From: Kordiimonadaceae bacterium | Lineage (GTDB): Bacteria; Pseudomonadota; Alphaproteobacteria; Sphingomonadales; Emcibacteraceae | Direction of reading: 5' to 3' | Length of the DNA: 5,569 nt | NCBI GenBank assembly: GCA_018699075.1 | Contig: JABIPV010000157.1 | Location: 1 to 5,569 of the forward strand | Part shown: piece after piece, positions 1 to 5,569 of the stretch | How the letters are laid out: each line of letters opens with the position of its first letter | Position numbering within the stretch: the first letter of the stretch is position 1 | The notes under the pieces: generated by a model | The model's input: only the letters and a program-made list of their open reading frames with translations | Databases searched by the model: none | Told to the model about the DNA's origin: nothing | Program-made: the position numbers and the translations under genes

Positions 1-47
1 ATCGAAAGAATCTTCAGATCAATTTGATCAATTGCCTTCTTTTTCAT
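1..47 (-). CDS. Lrp/AsnC-family transcriptional regulator, N-terminal fragment cut by the window edge
   Basis: Reading the minus strand from an ATG at 47-45 gives MKKKAIDQIDLKILS, open to the window edge. This matches the start of Lrp/AsnC regulators, where a short basic stretch precedes a pattern like 'LDxxDxxIL' that opens the helix-turn-helix domain. Only 15 codons are visible, so the DNA-binding helices and the ligand-binding RAM domain lie outside. The gene is divergent from the arginase gene, with 196 bp between the two start codons. Lrp-type regulators beside arginine-catabolism genes are well known in Alphaproteobacteria, so local control of the arginase is a reasonable inference. The SD is weak (upstream bases on the minus strand read TGAGTGAAAAAAT). 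The family call rests on a short match and on context. Confidence 0.6.
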   Translation of the reverse strand, partial: MKKKAIDQIDLKILS

Positions 48-90
48 ATTTTTTCACTCATTATCAAAATTATTTATTGCTATAAACCCC

Positions 91-96
91 TATAAT
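91..96 (+). promoter_or_regulatory. Possible -10 box in the divergent region
   Basis: TATAAT at 91-96 matches the sigma-70 -10 consensus on the plus strand. No good -35 hexamer lies 16-18 bp upstream; AATTAT at 68-73 is poor. If used, it would start the arginase mRNA near 103, inside the candidate operator, with a leader of about 140 nt. The same bases read TATTAT on the minus strand and could instead serve the divergent regulator gene with a leader of about 37 nt. The direction is therefore undecided. Confidence 0.3.
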
Positions 97-121
97 ACAG
101 TATTTTAAAACAAAATACAGT
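94..121. promoter_or_regulatory. Candidate operator: phased direct repeats with an overlapping inverted repeat
   Basis: The octamer AATACAGT occurs at 94-101 and again at 114-121, exactly 20 bp apart, about two helical turns. Overlapping it is a perfect inverted repeat, GTATTTT at 100-106 and AAAATAC at 112-118, around a 5-base centre. A perfect TATAAT box lies next to it at 91-96. Repeated, helically phased AT-rich sites are typical of Lrp/AsnC regulators, and a gene of that type begins 47 bp away. Binding by that regulator is inferred. In such AT-rich DNA some symmetry is expected by chance, but the 8-base repeat in phase is better than background. Confidence 0.4.
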
Positions 122-147
122 TTAAATCCATTAGGCCGAATATTATT

Positions 148-158
148 TGGTTAAACCA
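148..158. promoter_or_regulatory. Short palindrome in the arginase leader region
   Basis: TGGTT (148-152) and AACCA (154-158) form a perfect inverted repeat around a single A. One further flanking pair also matches before a mismatch. It lies about 90 bp upstream of the arginase start and could be a second protein-binding site. It has no T-run after it, so it is not a terminator. Its function is unknown. Confidence 0.22.
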
Positions 159-228
159 GAAAAATAAAAATTTCATTCAAGAATAAATATGCAAGAATCC
201 CATTATAAAAAAACAGATAATTATTTTT

Positions 229-235
229 AAGAAAG
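229..235 (+). promoter_or_regulatory. Shine-Dalgarno site that fixes the arginase start
   Basis: AAGAAAG at 229-235 is a weak purine-rich SD. It sits 8 nt before the ATG at 244 but only 2 nt before the in-frame TTG at 238. The spacing favours the ATG. Confidence 0.5.
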
Positions 236-243
236 TTTTGCAT

Positions 244-1179
244 ATGAATAACTCAATTTCTCTTATCGGCGTTCCAAGTGATATTGGTGCCAGCGACCGT
301 GGTGCATCTATGGGTCCCGAAGCTTTACGTGTGGCGGGGCTTGCTGAAACACTGACAAAACAAGGGTTATCTGTTTCTGATATAGGTGATGTTAGTGGTC
401 CTAAAAATCCTGAACTTCCACCCGTCGAAGGCTACCGCCATTTACAGGAAAATATTGACTGGGCAAAAAACATTCAGGATGCAATTTATAAAGAACTTAA
501 TTCAGGAAAACTGCCGATTATGATGGGTGGTGACCATGCCATGTCAATCGGGTCAATTGCAGCGGTGACAAGATACTGCGCAGAACAAAATAAACCCGTA
601 TGCATGATTTGGATTGATGCCCATGCCGATTTCAATACCAATGAAACATCGCCTTCTGGTAATATTCATGGCATGCCCGTTGCCGTTGCCACGGGATATG
701 GTCACCCCGACTTATTATCAGTTGGACACGCAGTCCCCATGATCGCACCTGAAAATGTATATCAAGTCGCCATTCGGTCAGTTGACAAAAACGAAAAATT
801 ACTTGTGATTGAAAGTGGTATTTCAGTTTATGACATGCGTCGCATTGATGAAATTGGTATTCGCCAAACCATGCAGGATATTCTCCATGACGTCGCTGAA
901 AAAGGCGCGCATTTACATGTGAGTTTTGATGTAGATAGCCTAGACCCGGCTATTGCCCCTGGTGTGGCAACAACCATTCCCGGCGGCCTCACTTACCGTG
1001 AAGCACAGCTTTGTATGGAAATAATCCATGACAGTGGGTTGATGGGGTCTATGGACATTGTAGAAATTAATCCAGCACTTGATACAAACAACAGCACGGC
1101 AAAAATCGCCGTAGATTTAACCGCCAGTCTTTTTGGTCGCCAAATTTTCCCTATCCACTCCCTTTATCAGGGGGAATAA
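244..1179 (+). CDS. rocF: Arginase (ureohydrolase family)
   Basis: This cytosolic binuclear-manganese enzyme hydrolyses L-arginine to ornithine and urea. The 311-residue product, counted from the ATG at 244, has the usual arginase length and all the family signatures. GGDHA is at 95-99 (metal ligand His98). DAHADFNT is at 125-132 (ligands Asp125, His127, Asp129). SGNIHGMP is at 138-145. SFDVDSLDP begins at 227 (ligands Asp229, Asp231). GGLTYRE is near 247-253 and EINPALD is at 274-280. DAHADFNT followed by SGNIHGMP favours arginase over agmatinase or formiminoglutamase, although substrate cannot be proved from motifs. An in-frame TTG at 238 would add two residues but is too close to the SD. 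The gene diverges from an Lrp/AsnC-type regulator gene and converges on era, so it is probably transcribed alone and may be regulated by arginine or a related amino acid. The symbol follows the usual name; arcA or argI are also used for arginases. Confidence 0.93.
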   Translation: MNNSISLIGVPSDIGASDRGASMGPEALRVAGLAETLTKQGLSVSDIGDVSGPKNPELPPVEGYRHLQENIDWAKNIQDAIYKELNSGKLPIMMGGDHAMSIGSIAAVTRYCAEQNKPVCMIWIDAHADFNTNETSPSGNIHGMPVAVATGYGHPDLLSVGHAVPMIAPENVYQVAIRSVDKNEKLLVIESGISVYDMRRIDEIGIRQTMQDILHDVAEKGAHLHVSFDVDSLDPAIAPGVATTIPGGLTYREAQLCMEIIHDSGLMGSMDIVEINPALDTNNSTAKIAVDLTASLFGRQIFPIHSLYQGE

Positions 1180-1193
1180 ATAGACGATAAGTG

Positions 1194-2108
1194 CTACTGA
1201 ATCCAATCAAGTCCCATATTTCTATAGCGTTCTTTGTCATCAGACCATCCTTTGCGGACTTTGACGAAGATGAACAAATGGACTTTACGGCCTAGTAGTT
1301 CTTGTAGTTCTTCACGGGACTGTTGACCGATGGTTTTAAGGCCTTTACCGCCTTTACCAATGACGATCTGCTTTTGACTATCGCGTTCGACGTAAATGAT
1401 TTGTTCAATGCGCACGCTACCGTCTTTTAACTCTCTCCACCTTTCGGTTTCGATTGTGGTTGCGTATGGGAGTTCTTCATGGAAACGTTCAAAGAATTTT
1501 TCCCGGGTAATCTCAGACGCCAACATCCGTTCGGTAATATCGGTAAGATGATCTTCCGGATATAACCACGGACCTTCTGGTAAAAAGTCAGCAATTTTAT
1601 TTTGCAAATCCTCTAAACCATTACCTGTTTTTGCAGAAATCATCATTGTTTCTTCAAAATCGCCAATATCATTTAATTCTTGTGACATGGCGAGGAGTTT
1701 ATCCCGACGCACCGTATCAATTTTATTAAAAGCGAGAATTGCTTTTTTACTGCTGTTTTTAAGGCCTTCTGCAATGGTTCTTGTACTATCACTAATTTTG
1801 CACATCGAATCTACTAATAAGATTACAACATCAGCATCATTAGCGCCTTCCCATGCCGCAGCAACCATTGCCCGTTCAAGGCGTTTTGTCGCCGAGAAAA
1901 TTCCAGGTGTATCAACAAAAATCATTTGTGTTTGATCATGGAGTGCCACGCCAACCAGTTTAGACCTCGTGGTTTGAACTTTATGGGTCACAATGGCGAT
2001 TTTGCAGCCTACCAAAGCATTCAGTAATGTTGACTTACCGGCATTTGGAGCACCAACAAGGGCAACAAAACCACATTTTGTCGAAGCAACTTCAGGTGCA
2101 TCGGTCAT
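1194..2108 (-). CDS. era: GTPase Era, 30S ribosomal subunit maturation factor
   Basis: Era is an essential GTPase that binds the 3' end of 16S rRNA and acts in small-subunit assembly at the inner face of the membrane. The 304-residue product has the normal length and domain order. The GTPase domain shows G1 GAPNAGKS at 19-26, the G2 region QTTR at 45-48, G3 DTPG at 66-69, G4 NKID at 128-131 and G5 SAK at 158-160. The C-terminal KH domain contains GKGGKGLKTIG at 251-261, followed by the typical LFVKV-like strand and an R-rich tail ending in MGLDW. The start is ATG at 2108 with a weak SD (GAAAGA). It is the last gene of the minus-strand block, 27 bp after rnc. The rnc-era order is widely conserved. 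recO, often next in related genomes, is absent here, and the arginase gene faces era instead. Confidence 0.97.
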   Translation of the reverse strand: MTDAPEVASTKCGFVALVGAPNAGKSTLLNALVGCKIAIVTHKVQTTRSKLVGVALHDQTQMIFVDTPGIFSATKRLERAMVAAAWEGANDADVVILLVDSMCKISDSTRTIAEGLKNSSKKAILAFNKIDTVRRDKLLAMSQELNDIGDFEETMMISAKTGNGLEDLQNKIADFLPEGPWLYPEDHLTDITERMLASEITREKFFERFHEELPYATTIETERWRELKDGSVRIEQIIYVERDSQKQIVIGKGGKGLKTIGQQSREELQELLGRKVHLFIFVKVRKGWSDDKERYRNMGLDWIQ

Positions 2109-2135
2109 ATAAAATCTTTCTTTTGTAAAATCATC

Positions 2136-2807
2136 TTAGTTATTCTCTAATCGAGCTAACATTTGAGTAGCAGCTTGTTGTTCGGCTTCCCTTTTAGAAC
2201 GACCCTTGGCAATTTCTTCGCCTTCATCCGCCACGCGAACAGAAATCGTAAATATAGGTTCATGATCAGGCCCAGTCCTGTCTATTACTGTATAGATAGG
2301 TATCGTTTTGCCTTTTGACTGCACATTTTCTTGAAGCTTAGTTTTTGCATCTCTTTGTGCGACTTTAACATTGTATGCTAAATCTTTCCAATTTTTACGT
2401 ATAAAATCATCTGCTACTGTATAATTAGCATCTAAATATATTGCGCCAATAATAGATTCACACGCATCAGACAGTATGGTATCCCTGTTCCGTCCACCCG
2501 TATCTTCGCTACTTTTAGCCATATGAAGAAATTTACCTAAATTAAGATCAGTGGCAACTTTCACACAAGCTTCTCGGCGCACAAGATTGGTATGACGGCT
2601 AGCCAGTCCCCCTTCATCCACATTGGGATGAATTTCATACATCCAAGCGGCAATGGCAAGGCCGAGCACACGATCACCAACAAATTCCAACCTTTGATAA
2701 TTTGAATTACCTTCAAGACTGGGATGCGTTAACGCTTCGCGTAGGAGATCCGTATTCTTGAATTTATAACCAAGAATTTCATAAAGTTCCGTATATTGGT
2801 CGTTCAT
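2136..2807 (-). CDS. rnc: Ribonuclease III
   Basis: RNase III is a homodimeric endonuclease that cuts double-stranded RNA. It processes the rRNA precursor and some mRNAs. From the ATG at 2807 the product has 223 residues, normal for bacterial RNase III. Counted from that ATG, the signature QRLEFVGDRVL runs from 38 to 48 and supplies acidic residues Glu41 and Asp45. The second acidic pair, Asp114 and Glu117, is in DACESIIGAIYLD. The double-stranded RNA-binding domain fills about 153-221, with KTKLQE at its start and KGRSKREAEQQAA in its last helix. An in-frame TTG at 2816 would add MTQ. Neither start has a clear SD, and ATG is preferred by codon. The gene lies 27 bp after lepB and 27 bp before era. 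RNase III often trims its own operon mRNA, but I do not see a clear target hairpin here. Confidence 0.96.
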   Translation of the reverse strand: MNDQYTELYEILGYKFKNTDLLREALTHPSLEGNSNYQRLEFVGDRVLGLAIAAWMYEIHPNVDEGGLASRHTNLVRREACVKVATDLNLGKFLHMAKSSEDTGGRNRDTILSDACESIIGAIYLDANYTVADDFIRKNWKDLAYNVKVAQRDAKTKLQENVQSKGKTIPIYTVIDRTGPDHEPIFTISVRVADEGEEIAKGRSKREAEQQAATQMLARLENN

Positions 2808-2834
2808 TTGTGTCAAAACTAAACGCTCATATTC

Positions 2835-3632
2835 TTAATTAATTTTTGAAAAGAAACGTTCAAGTCTCTCTTCTGGGAACCATTTCCAGAATTCCCATAG
2901 AGCGCTATTATTATCGAATGAGAGTGTGATCCATTTTGCTTTGCCAATAATATTATCACTTGGAACATATCCTACGCCCACATTTTTTGGCCAGCGACTA
3001 TCCATTGAATTATCACGATTATCACCCATAGCAAAATAATGCCCTTCCGGTACTAAGAAAACGTCACTATCATCGGCCATATTCGGCGTATATCCCTTAT
3101 CAAAGGTAATATAAGTCTTACCATTAGGCATTGTTTCTTTATAACGTTCGAATTTTTCTTCAAAGCCATATTCATTAACACGCTCATAATCATCAAGTTT
3201 TTCACGTGGTAATTTTTGTCCATTCAAATAGAGCTCACCTTTAATGGTCTGGATTTTATCCCCTGCCACACCAATGATCCGCTTTATATAATAAATGTCA
3301 GGATCTCTAGGCAGGCGAAATACGACCACATCGCCTCGATCAACATCTGAGCCAAACAATCTTCCCGGTATAAGCGGAAGACTAAATGGTAAGGAATGTT
3401 TGGTAAAACCATATGTAGATTTAGAAACCAACAGAAAGTCACCTACCATAAGGTTTTTCAACATTGATTCAGATGGAATTGAAAATGGTTGCAACACAAA
3501 TGTTCTAAACGAAATAGCGATAAGAAAAGCATAAAAAATCGTTTTAAAAAACTCTCCCCATGTTTCTTCTTCTTTAACAGAAGTTTTCGCCTTAGAGGAT
3601 TTGGTAATTTCTTTTTCGTTCGTATCGGTCAT
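2835..3632 (-). CDS. lepB: Signal peptidase I
   Basis: This membrane-bound serine protease removes signal peptides from exported proteins on the outer face of the inner membrane, using a Ser-Lys dyad. The 265-residue product begins with a charged cytoplasmic segment of about 28 residues, then one hydrophobic membrane span near 30-47. The catalytic box IPSESM at 52-57 contains nucleophile Ser56. The dyad lysine is Lys117 in YYIKRIIG at 114-121. The conserved GDNRDNSMDSR is at 203-213. A single amino-terminal membrane anchor is common in Alphaproteobacteria, whereas E. coli LepB has two. The start is ATG at 3632, with only a weak SD (TTAGA) upstream. The gene follows acpS after a 94-bp gap, the largest within the block, where a secondary promoter is possible. 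It precedes rnc, as in many proteobacteria. Confidence 0.96.
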   Translation of the reverse strand: MTDTNEKEITKSSKAKTSVKEEETWGEFFKTIFYAFLIAISFRTFVLQPFSIPSESMLKNLMVGDFLLVSKSTYGFTKHSLPFSLPLIPGRLFGSDVDRGDVVVFRLPRDPDIYYIKRIIGVAGDKIQTIKGELYLNGQKLPREKLDDYERVNEYGFEEKFERYKETMPNGKTYITFDKGYTPNMADDSDVFLVPEGHYFAMGDNRDNSMDSRWPKNVGVGYVPSDNIIGKAKWITLSFDNNSALWEFWKWFPEERLERFFSKIN

Positions 3633-3644
3633 AAAATCTAATCA

Positions 3645-3707
3645 CATATAAATAAGAATAATTGCAAAATTCAACATAGCATTAACGTAAGACACACCAA
3701 AGCTCAA
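3645..3707 (-). promoter_or_regulatory. Possible internal promoter upstream of lepB
   Basis: The 94-bp acpS-lepB gap (3633-3726) has two sigma-70-like arrangements on the minus strand. In one, TTGAAT (3674-3669) lies 17-18 bp before TTATAT or TATATG (about 3651-3645). In the other, TTGAGC (3707-3702) lies 17 bp before TAATGC (3684-3679). The first would give a leader of only a few bases. Both are imperfect. The case rests mainly on this being the widest gap in the operon. Confidence 0.22.
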
Positions 3708-3726
3708 ACATTATTACAGATAAACA

Positions 3727-4134
3727 TCATTCATCAGGTTTCAAAGCTGTAATAATTACCACTGCCTGAGCCATCGGGTGTTCGTCGGTAATGGTAAGAT
3801 CTATCTGATGTCTCATTCCTGCTGGTGTTAATTCATTCACCTTTGCTAACGCTCCACCAGTTAATTTTAACGTTGGTTTTCCAAACGCGTCATTGACGAC
3901 CCCCATATCCTTCCAATATACGCCTTCTGCAAAACCAGTACCTAATGCTTTAGAACAGGCCTCTTTAGCTGCAAACCGTTTGGCAAAATTTGCGGCCTTA
4001 TTTCCTTTAGACGTGCAATAATTGATTTCAACATCTGTATAAACACGTTTAATAAAACGCCCATCAAATCTACTGATAGATTTTTCAATGCGGTTTATAT
4101 TCACCAAATCATTGCCTAAACCAATAATTCTCAT
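3727..4134 (-). CDS. acpS: Holo-[acyl-carrier-protein] synthase
   Basis: AcpS transfers 4'-phosphopantetheine from coenzyme A to a serine of acyl carrier protein, which activates it for fatty-acid synthesis. The 135-residue product is the normal size for this trimeric, single-domain enzyme. The N-terminal motif IIGLGNDLVNINRIE carries the magnesium-binding Asp9. The second signature, FAKRFAAKEACSKALGTG at 50-67, carries Glu58. The C-terminal strand LTITDEHPMAQAVVI fits the family's 'SxSHxxxxAxAxVI' region, with His119 where the family has its conserved His. The start is ATG at 4134, supported by a good SD (AAGGA at 4146-4142, 7 nt before the ATG), the best in this block apart from that of the DUF2062 gene. 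It lies 40 bp after pdxJ; the pdxJ-acpS pair is widely conserved in proteobacteria. Confidence 0.95.
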   Translation of the reverse strand: MRIIGLGNDLVNINRIEKSISRFDGRFIKRVYTDVEINYCTSKGNKAANFAKRFAAKEACSKALGTGFAEGVYWKDMGVVNDAFGKPTLKLTGGALAKVNELTPAGMRHQIDLTITDEHPMAQAVVIITALKPDE

Positions 4135-4174
4135 AAGATGATCCTTTTATGGCGCAACTAAGGCCGGATTAAAT

Positions 4175-4909
4175 TTAACCACGACCCTGATCCATTAATT
4201 TTCGCATTTGATCAATCGCTTTTTCCAAACCTACCATAATAGATTCCCCAATTAAAAAATGACCAATATTGAATTCTGTAAATTCCGAGATAGCCGCAAC
4301 TGCCTCTACCGTTTCATAATTTAGTCCATGCCCTGCGTGGACCTCAATACCTATTTCAGCACTGTAAGCCGCCCCTTTGCGCAGGCGTTCAAGTTCATAC
4401 TCACGGTCCTTATCACTGGCATCTACATATGACCCTGTGTGCAGTTCGATCTTATCCGCACCAAGTTCTTTTGACGCTTTAATTTGTTTTTCATCCGGGT
4501 CAATAAAAAGGCTTACACTCACACCTGCTTCATGTAATTTTGCGATATATCCTTTTAAATGATCATATGCCCCTATGACATCAAGCCCACCTTCTGTTGT
4601 AAGTTCTTCACGTTTTTCAGGCACAATGCACGATGACGCGGGTTTATGTTTGGTGGCGATTGTCAACATTTCTTCTGTTGCAGCCATCTCAAAATTTAGT
4701 GGAATACTAATTTCAGCCATCAGACGTTCTATATCATCATCTTTGATGTGCCTTCTATCTTCTCTTAAATGAGCAGTAATGCCATCCGCGCCAGCCTTTT
4801 GCGCAACAAGTGCCGCCTTAACCGGATCAGGATAAAATCCTCCACGAGCATTTCTTACAGTTGCGACATGATCGATATTTACGCCAAGTCTAATTTTATG
4901 TCCCACCAT
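4175..4909 (-). CDS. pdxJ: Pyridoxine 5'-phosphate synthase
   Basis: PdxJ condenses 1-deoxy-D-xylulose 5-phosphate with 3-amino-2-oxopropyl phosphate to form pyridoxine 5'-phosphate, the ring-closing step of the DXP-dependent vitamin B6 pathway. The 244-residue TIM barrel carries the family signatures in order. LGVNIDHVATVRNARGG starts at 8. GADGITAHLREDRRHI is at 40-55 (His47). NFEMAATEEM contains Glu74. VPEKREELTTEGGLDV starts at 96. IELHTGSY starts at 154. HAGHGLNY is at 191-198 (His194), and EFNIGHFLIGES is near 212-223. The ATG at 4909 overlaps the upstream stop codon as TAATG, which suggests translational coupling. An AGGA four bases upstream is a close-set SD. GTG is the second codon, so a start there is a minor alternative. 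Confidence 0.97.
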   Translation of the reverse strand: MVGHKIRLGVNIDHVATVRNARGGFYPDPVKAALVAQKAGADGITAHLREDRRHIKDDDIERLMAEISIPLNFEMAATEEMLTIATKHKPASSCIVPEKREELTTEGGLDVIGAYDHLKGYIAKLHEAGVSVSLFIDPDEKQIKASKELGADKIELHTGSYVDASDKDREYELERLRKGAAYSAEIGIEVHAGHGLNYETVEAVAAISEFTEFNIGHFLIGESIMVGLEKAIDQMRKLMDQGRG

Positions 4910-5496
4910 TATGTCCTACCTTTATTAATTTTCTTCTGTCGTCTTTTAATACGATTTATTTTATATTCTGATACTAATTTGTAAACTGGCCAATAAAATA
5001 CAATCCATAACGACCCACCGATAATAGTTCCCCCGAGTAGCATTGGAAGAAATACTGTTTCTAAAAACGGGCCAAGCACATCAAAAGGATTATTTACAAG
5101 ATCTACTATGGTGAACTTGCTAAACATTTCATCCATCTTCGCCATAATATCATTAGTTTCTTCCCAACCCAGAATTTTTACACCAAGTTTATAAGTCACA
5201 GCCCAAATAAAAGGAAAAGTCCATGGATTGCCCATCGCCGTTCCAATAGCTGAAGTGAATATATTCCCACGAACAATCCACGCAATAATTGCCGCAAAAA
5301 CAAAATGAAGCCCTACAAAAGGCGTAAATGAAACCGCTGCACCACAAGCAAAGCCACAAGCAATAGCATATGGTGTTCCATCAATACGTGCTAATCTGTG
5401 GCGCAAATAATGACCTGCCCGACGCCATCCTGCCGCAGGCCAGAAGAATTCGCGTAAGCTGGCTAAAAATGGTTTCTTTTCTCGGCGTTTAAACAG
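4909..5496 (-). CDS. DUF2062 family membrane protein, probable CTG start
   Basis: This small inner-membrane protein of unknown function belongs to the DUF2062 family, often found beside pdxJ in Alphaproteobacteria. From the proposed CTG at 5496-5494 it has 195 residues. It opens with a basic segment FKRREKKPF, then FFWPAAGWRR and HRLARIDGTPYAIACGF, the usual alphaproteobacterial DUF2062 N-terminus. Hydrophobic segments lie near 43-75, 79-106 and 143-175. The family motif GNPWT is at 89-93 (TAMGNPWTFPFIW), and the C-terminus is strongly basic (INRIKRRQKK). No ATG, GTG or TTG lies upstream of the TTG at 5406 in this frame before a stop at 5508-5506. A TTG start at 5406 would delete about 30 conserved residues. 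The CTG has AGGGG six bases upstream. The family call is firm; the start is an inference. The stop overlaps the pdxJ start by one base. Confidence 0.85.
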   Translation of the reverse strand: MFKRREKKPFLASLREFFWPAAGWRRAGHYLRHRLARIDGTPYAIACGFACGAAVSFTPFVGLHFVFAAIIAWIVRGNIFTSAIGTAMGNPWTFPFIWAVTYKLGVKILGWEETNDIMAKMDEMFSKFTIVDLVNNPFDVLGPFLETVFLPMLLGGTIIGGSLWIVFYWPVYKLVSEYKINRIKRRQKKINKGRT

Positions 5497-5502
5497 TATT
5501 TG

Positions 5503-5507
5503 CCCCT
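5503..5507 (-). promoter_or_regulatory. Shine-Dalgarno site supporting the CTG start of the DUF2062 gene
   Basis: On the minus strand AGGGG runs from 5507 to 5503, leaving 6 nt before the CTG at 5496. It is one of the strongest SD-like sequences in the window, and its spacing fits initiation at CTG. The TTG at 5406 has upstream bases GGTCATTATT, with no comparable SD at a useful distance. Confidence 0.5.
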
Positions 5508-5518
5508 ATGCGTAATAT

Positions 5519-5569
5519 TTATTTCTTTAAATCTCTACTACCTGGCTTAACGGCTTCGGTAGATTTTAA
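5519..5569 (-). CDS. C-terminal end of an unidentified upstream gene (partial)
   Basis: From the window edge the minus strand is open for 16 codons, reading LKSTEAVKPGSRDLKK and then TAA at 5521-5519, 22 bp before the proposed DUF2062 start. The short distance and shared strand suggest the end of the preceding operon gene. In many Alphaproteobacteria the (p)ppGpp synthetase/hydrolase gene, or pyrE, lies nearby, but these 16 residues match no motif I recognise. A second frame ending in KIYRSR and a stop at 5549-5547 is an equally possible gene end. The identity is unknown. Confidence 0.35.
   Translation of the reverse strand, partial: LKSTEAVKPGSRDLKK

Noticed and set aside
18..35. Repeated ATTGAT and palindromic TTGATCAA near the left edge as an operator
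   Set aside because: These bases fall within the codons for AIDQIDLK, and the repeat follows from the repeated Ile-Asp codons.
1158..1174. Hairpin CTCCCT / AGGGGG with a 5-base loop at the end of the arginase gene, as a terminator
   Set aside because: The stem is short, includes a G-T pair, lies inside the coding sequence, and is not followed by a T-run on either strand.
1687..1935. Plus-strand open frame of 82 codons inside era
   Set aside because: It lies opposite the conserved Era GTPase domain, has no SD or recognisable motif, and is best explained as an antisense shadow. The same holds for plus-strand frames at 3295-3534, 4377-4562, 4575-4772 and 4769-4984.
2136..2807. Arg instead of Ser in the RNase III signature (GDRVL rather than GDSVL)
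   Set aside because: Arg here is common in Alphaproteobacteria, and all four acidic catalytic residues are present, so it is not a defect.
2835..3632. IPSESM in place of the E. coli IPSGSM around the LepB nucleophile
   Set aside because: The middle residue varies in the family. The Ser-Lys dyad and GDNRDNSMDSR box are intact.
5524..5569. Inverted repeat CTACC / GGTAG near the right edge as a terminator of the upstream gene
   Set aside because: The stem is only 5 bp with a 15-base loop and no T-run follows, so it is within chance and I did not list it.

Overview
The window looks like chromosomal DNA of an AT-rich alphaproteobacterium. The main reason is a six-gene block on the minus strand, read from high to low coordinates: DUF2062 membrane protein, pdxJ, acpS, lepB, rnc, era. 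This order is typical of Alphaproteobacteria. The DUF2062 protein also has the N-terminus usual for that class. Intergenic DNA is very AT-rich and most Shine-Dalgarno (SD) sequences are weak. The lineage is an inference, not a measurement.

Layout. Positions 1-47 (minus) hold the first 15 codons of a gene that runs off the window and looks like an Lrp/AsnC-family regulator. Positions 48-243 are an AT-rich divergent control region with a TATAAT box, a helically phased direct repeat, an inverted repeat and a short palindrome. Positions 244-1179 (plus) encode a complete arginase/agmatinase-family enzyme, most likely arginase. It converges on era with a gap of only 14 bp. From 1194 to 5496 the minus strand carries era, rnc, lepB, acpS, pdxJ and the DUF2062 gene. 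Gaps are 27, 27, 94 and 40 bp, and DUF2062 and pdxJ overlap by 1 bp. Positions 5519-5569 (minus) are probably the last codons of the next gene upstream. No gene-free stretch exceeds 300 bases.

Functions. The minus-strand block is housekeeping: pyridoxal-phosphate synthesis (PdxJ), activation of acyl carrier protein (AcpS), signal-peptide cleavage (LepB), double-stranded RNA processing (RNase III) and 30S assembly (Era). The plus-strand side is a probable arginine-catabolism unit, an arginase with a divergent Lrp-type regulator. It sits where recO often follows era in related genomes, so 1180-1193 is a synteny junction.

I see no mobile element, CRISPR array, tRNA or rRNA, and no convincing new system. 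The most useful observations are a likely CTG start for the DUF2062 gene, the truncated Lrp-type gene with its candidate operator, and the era/arginase junction.
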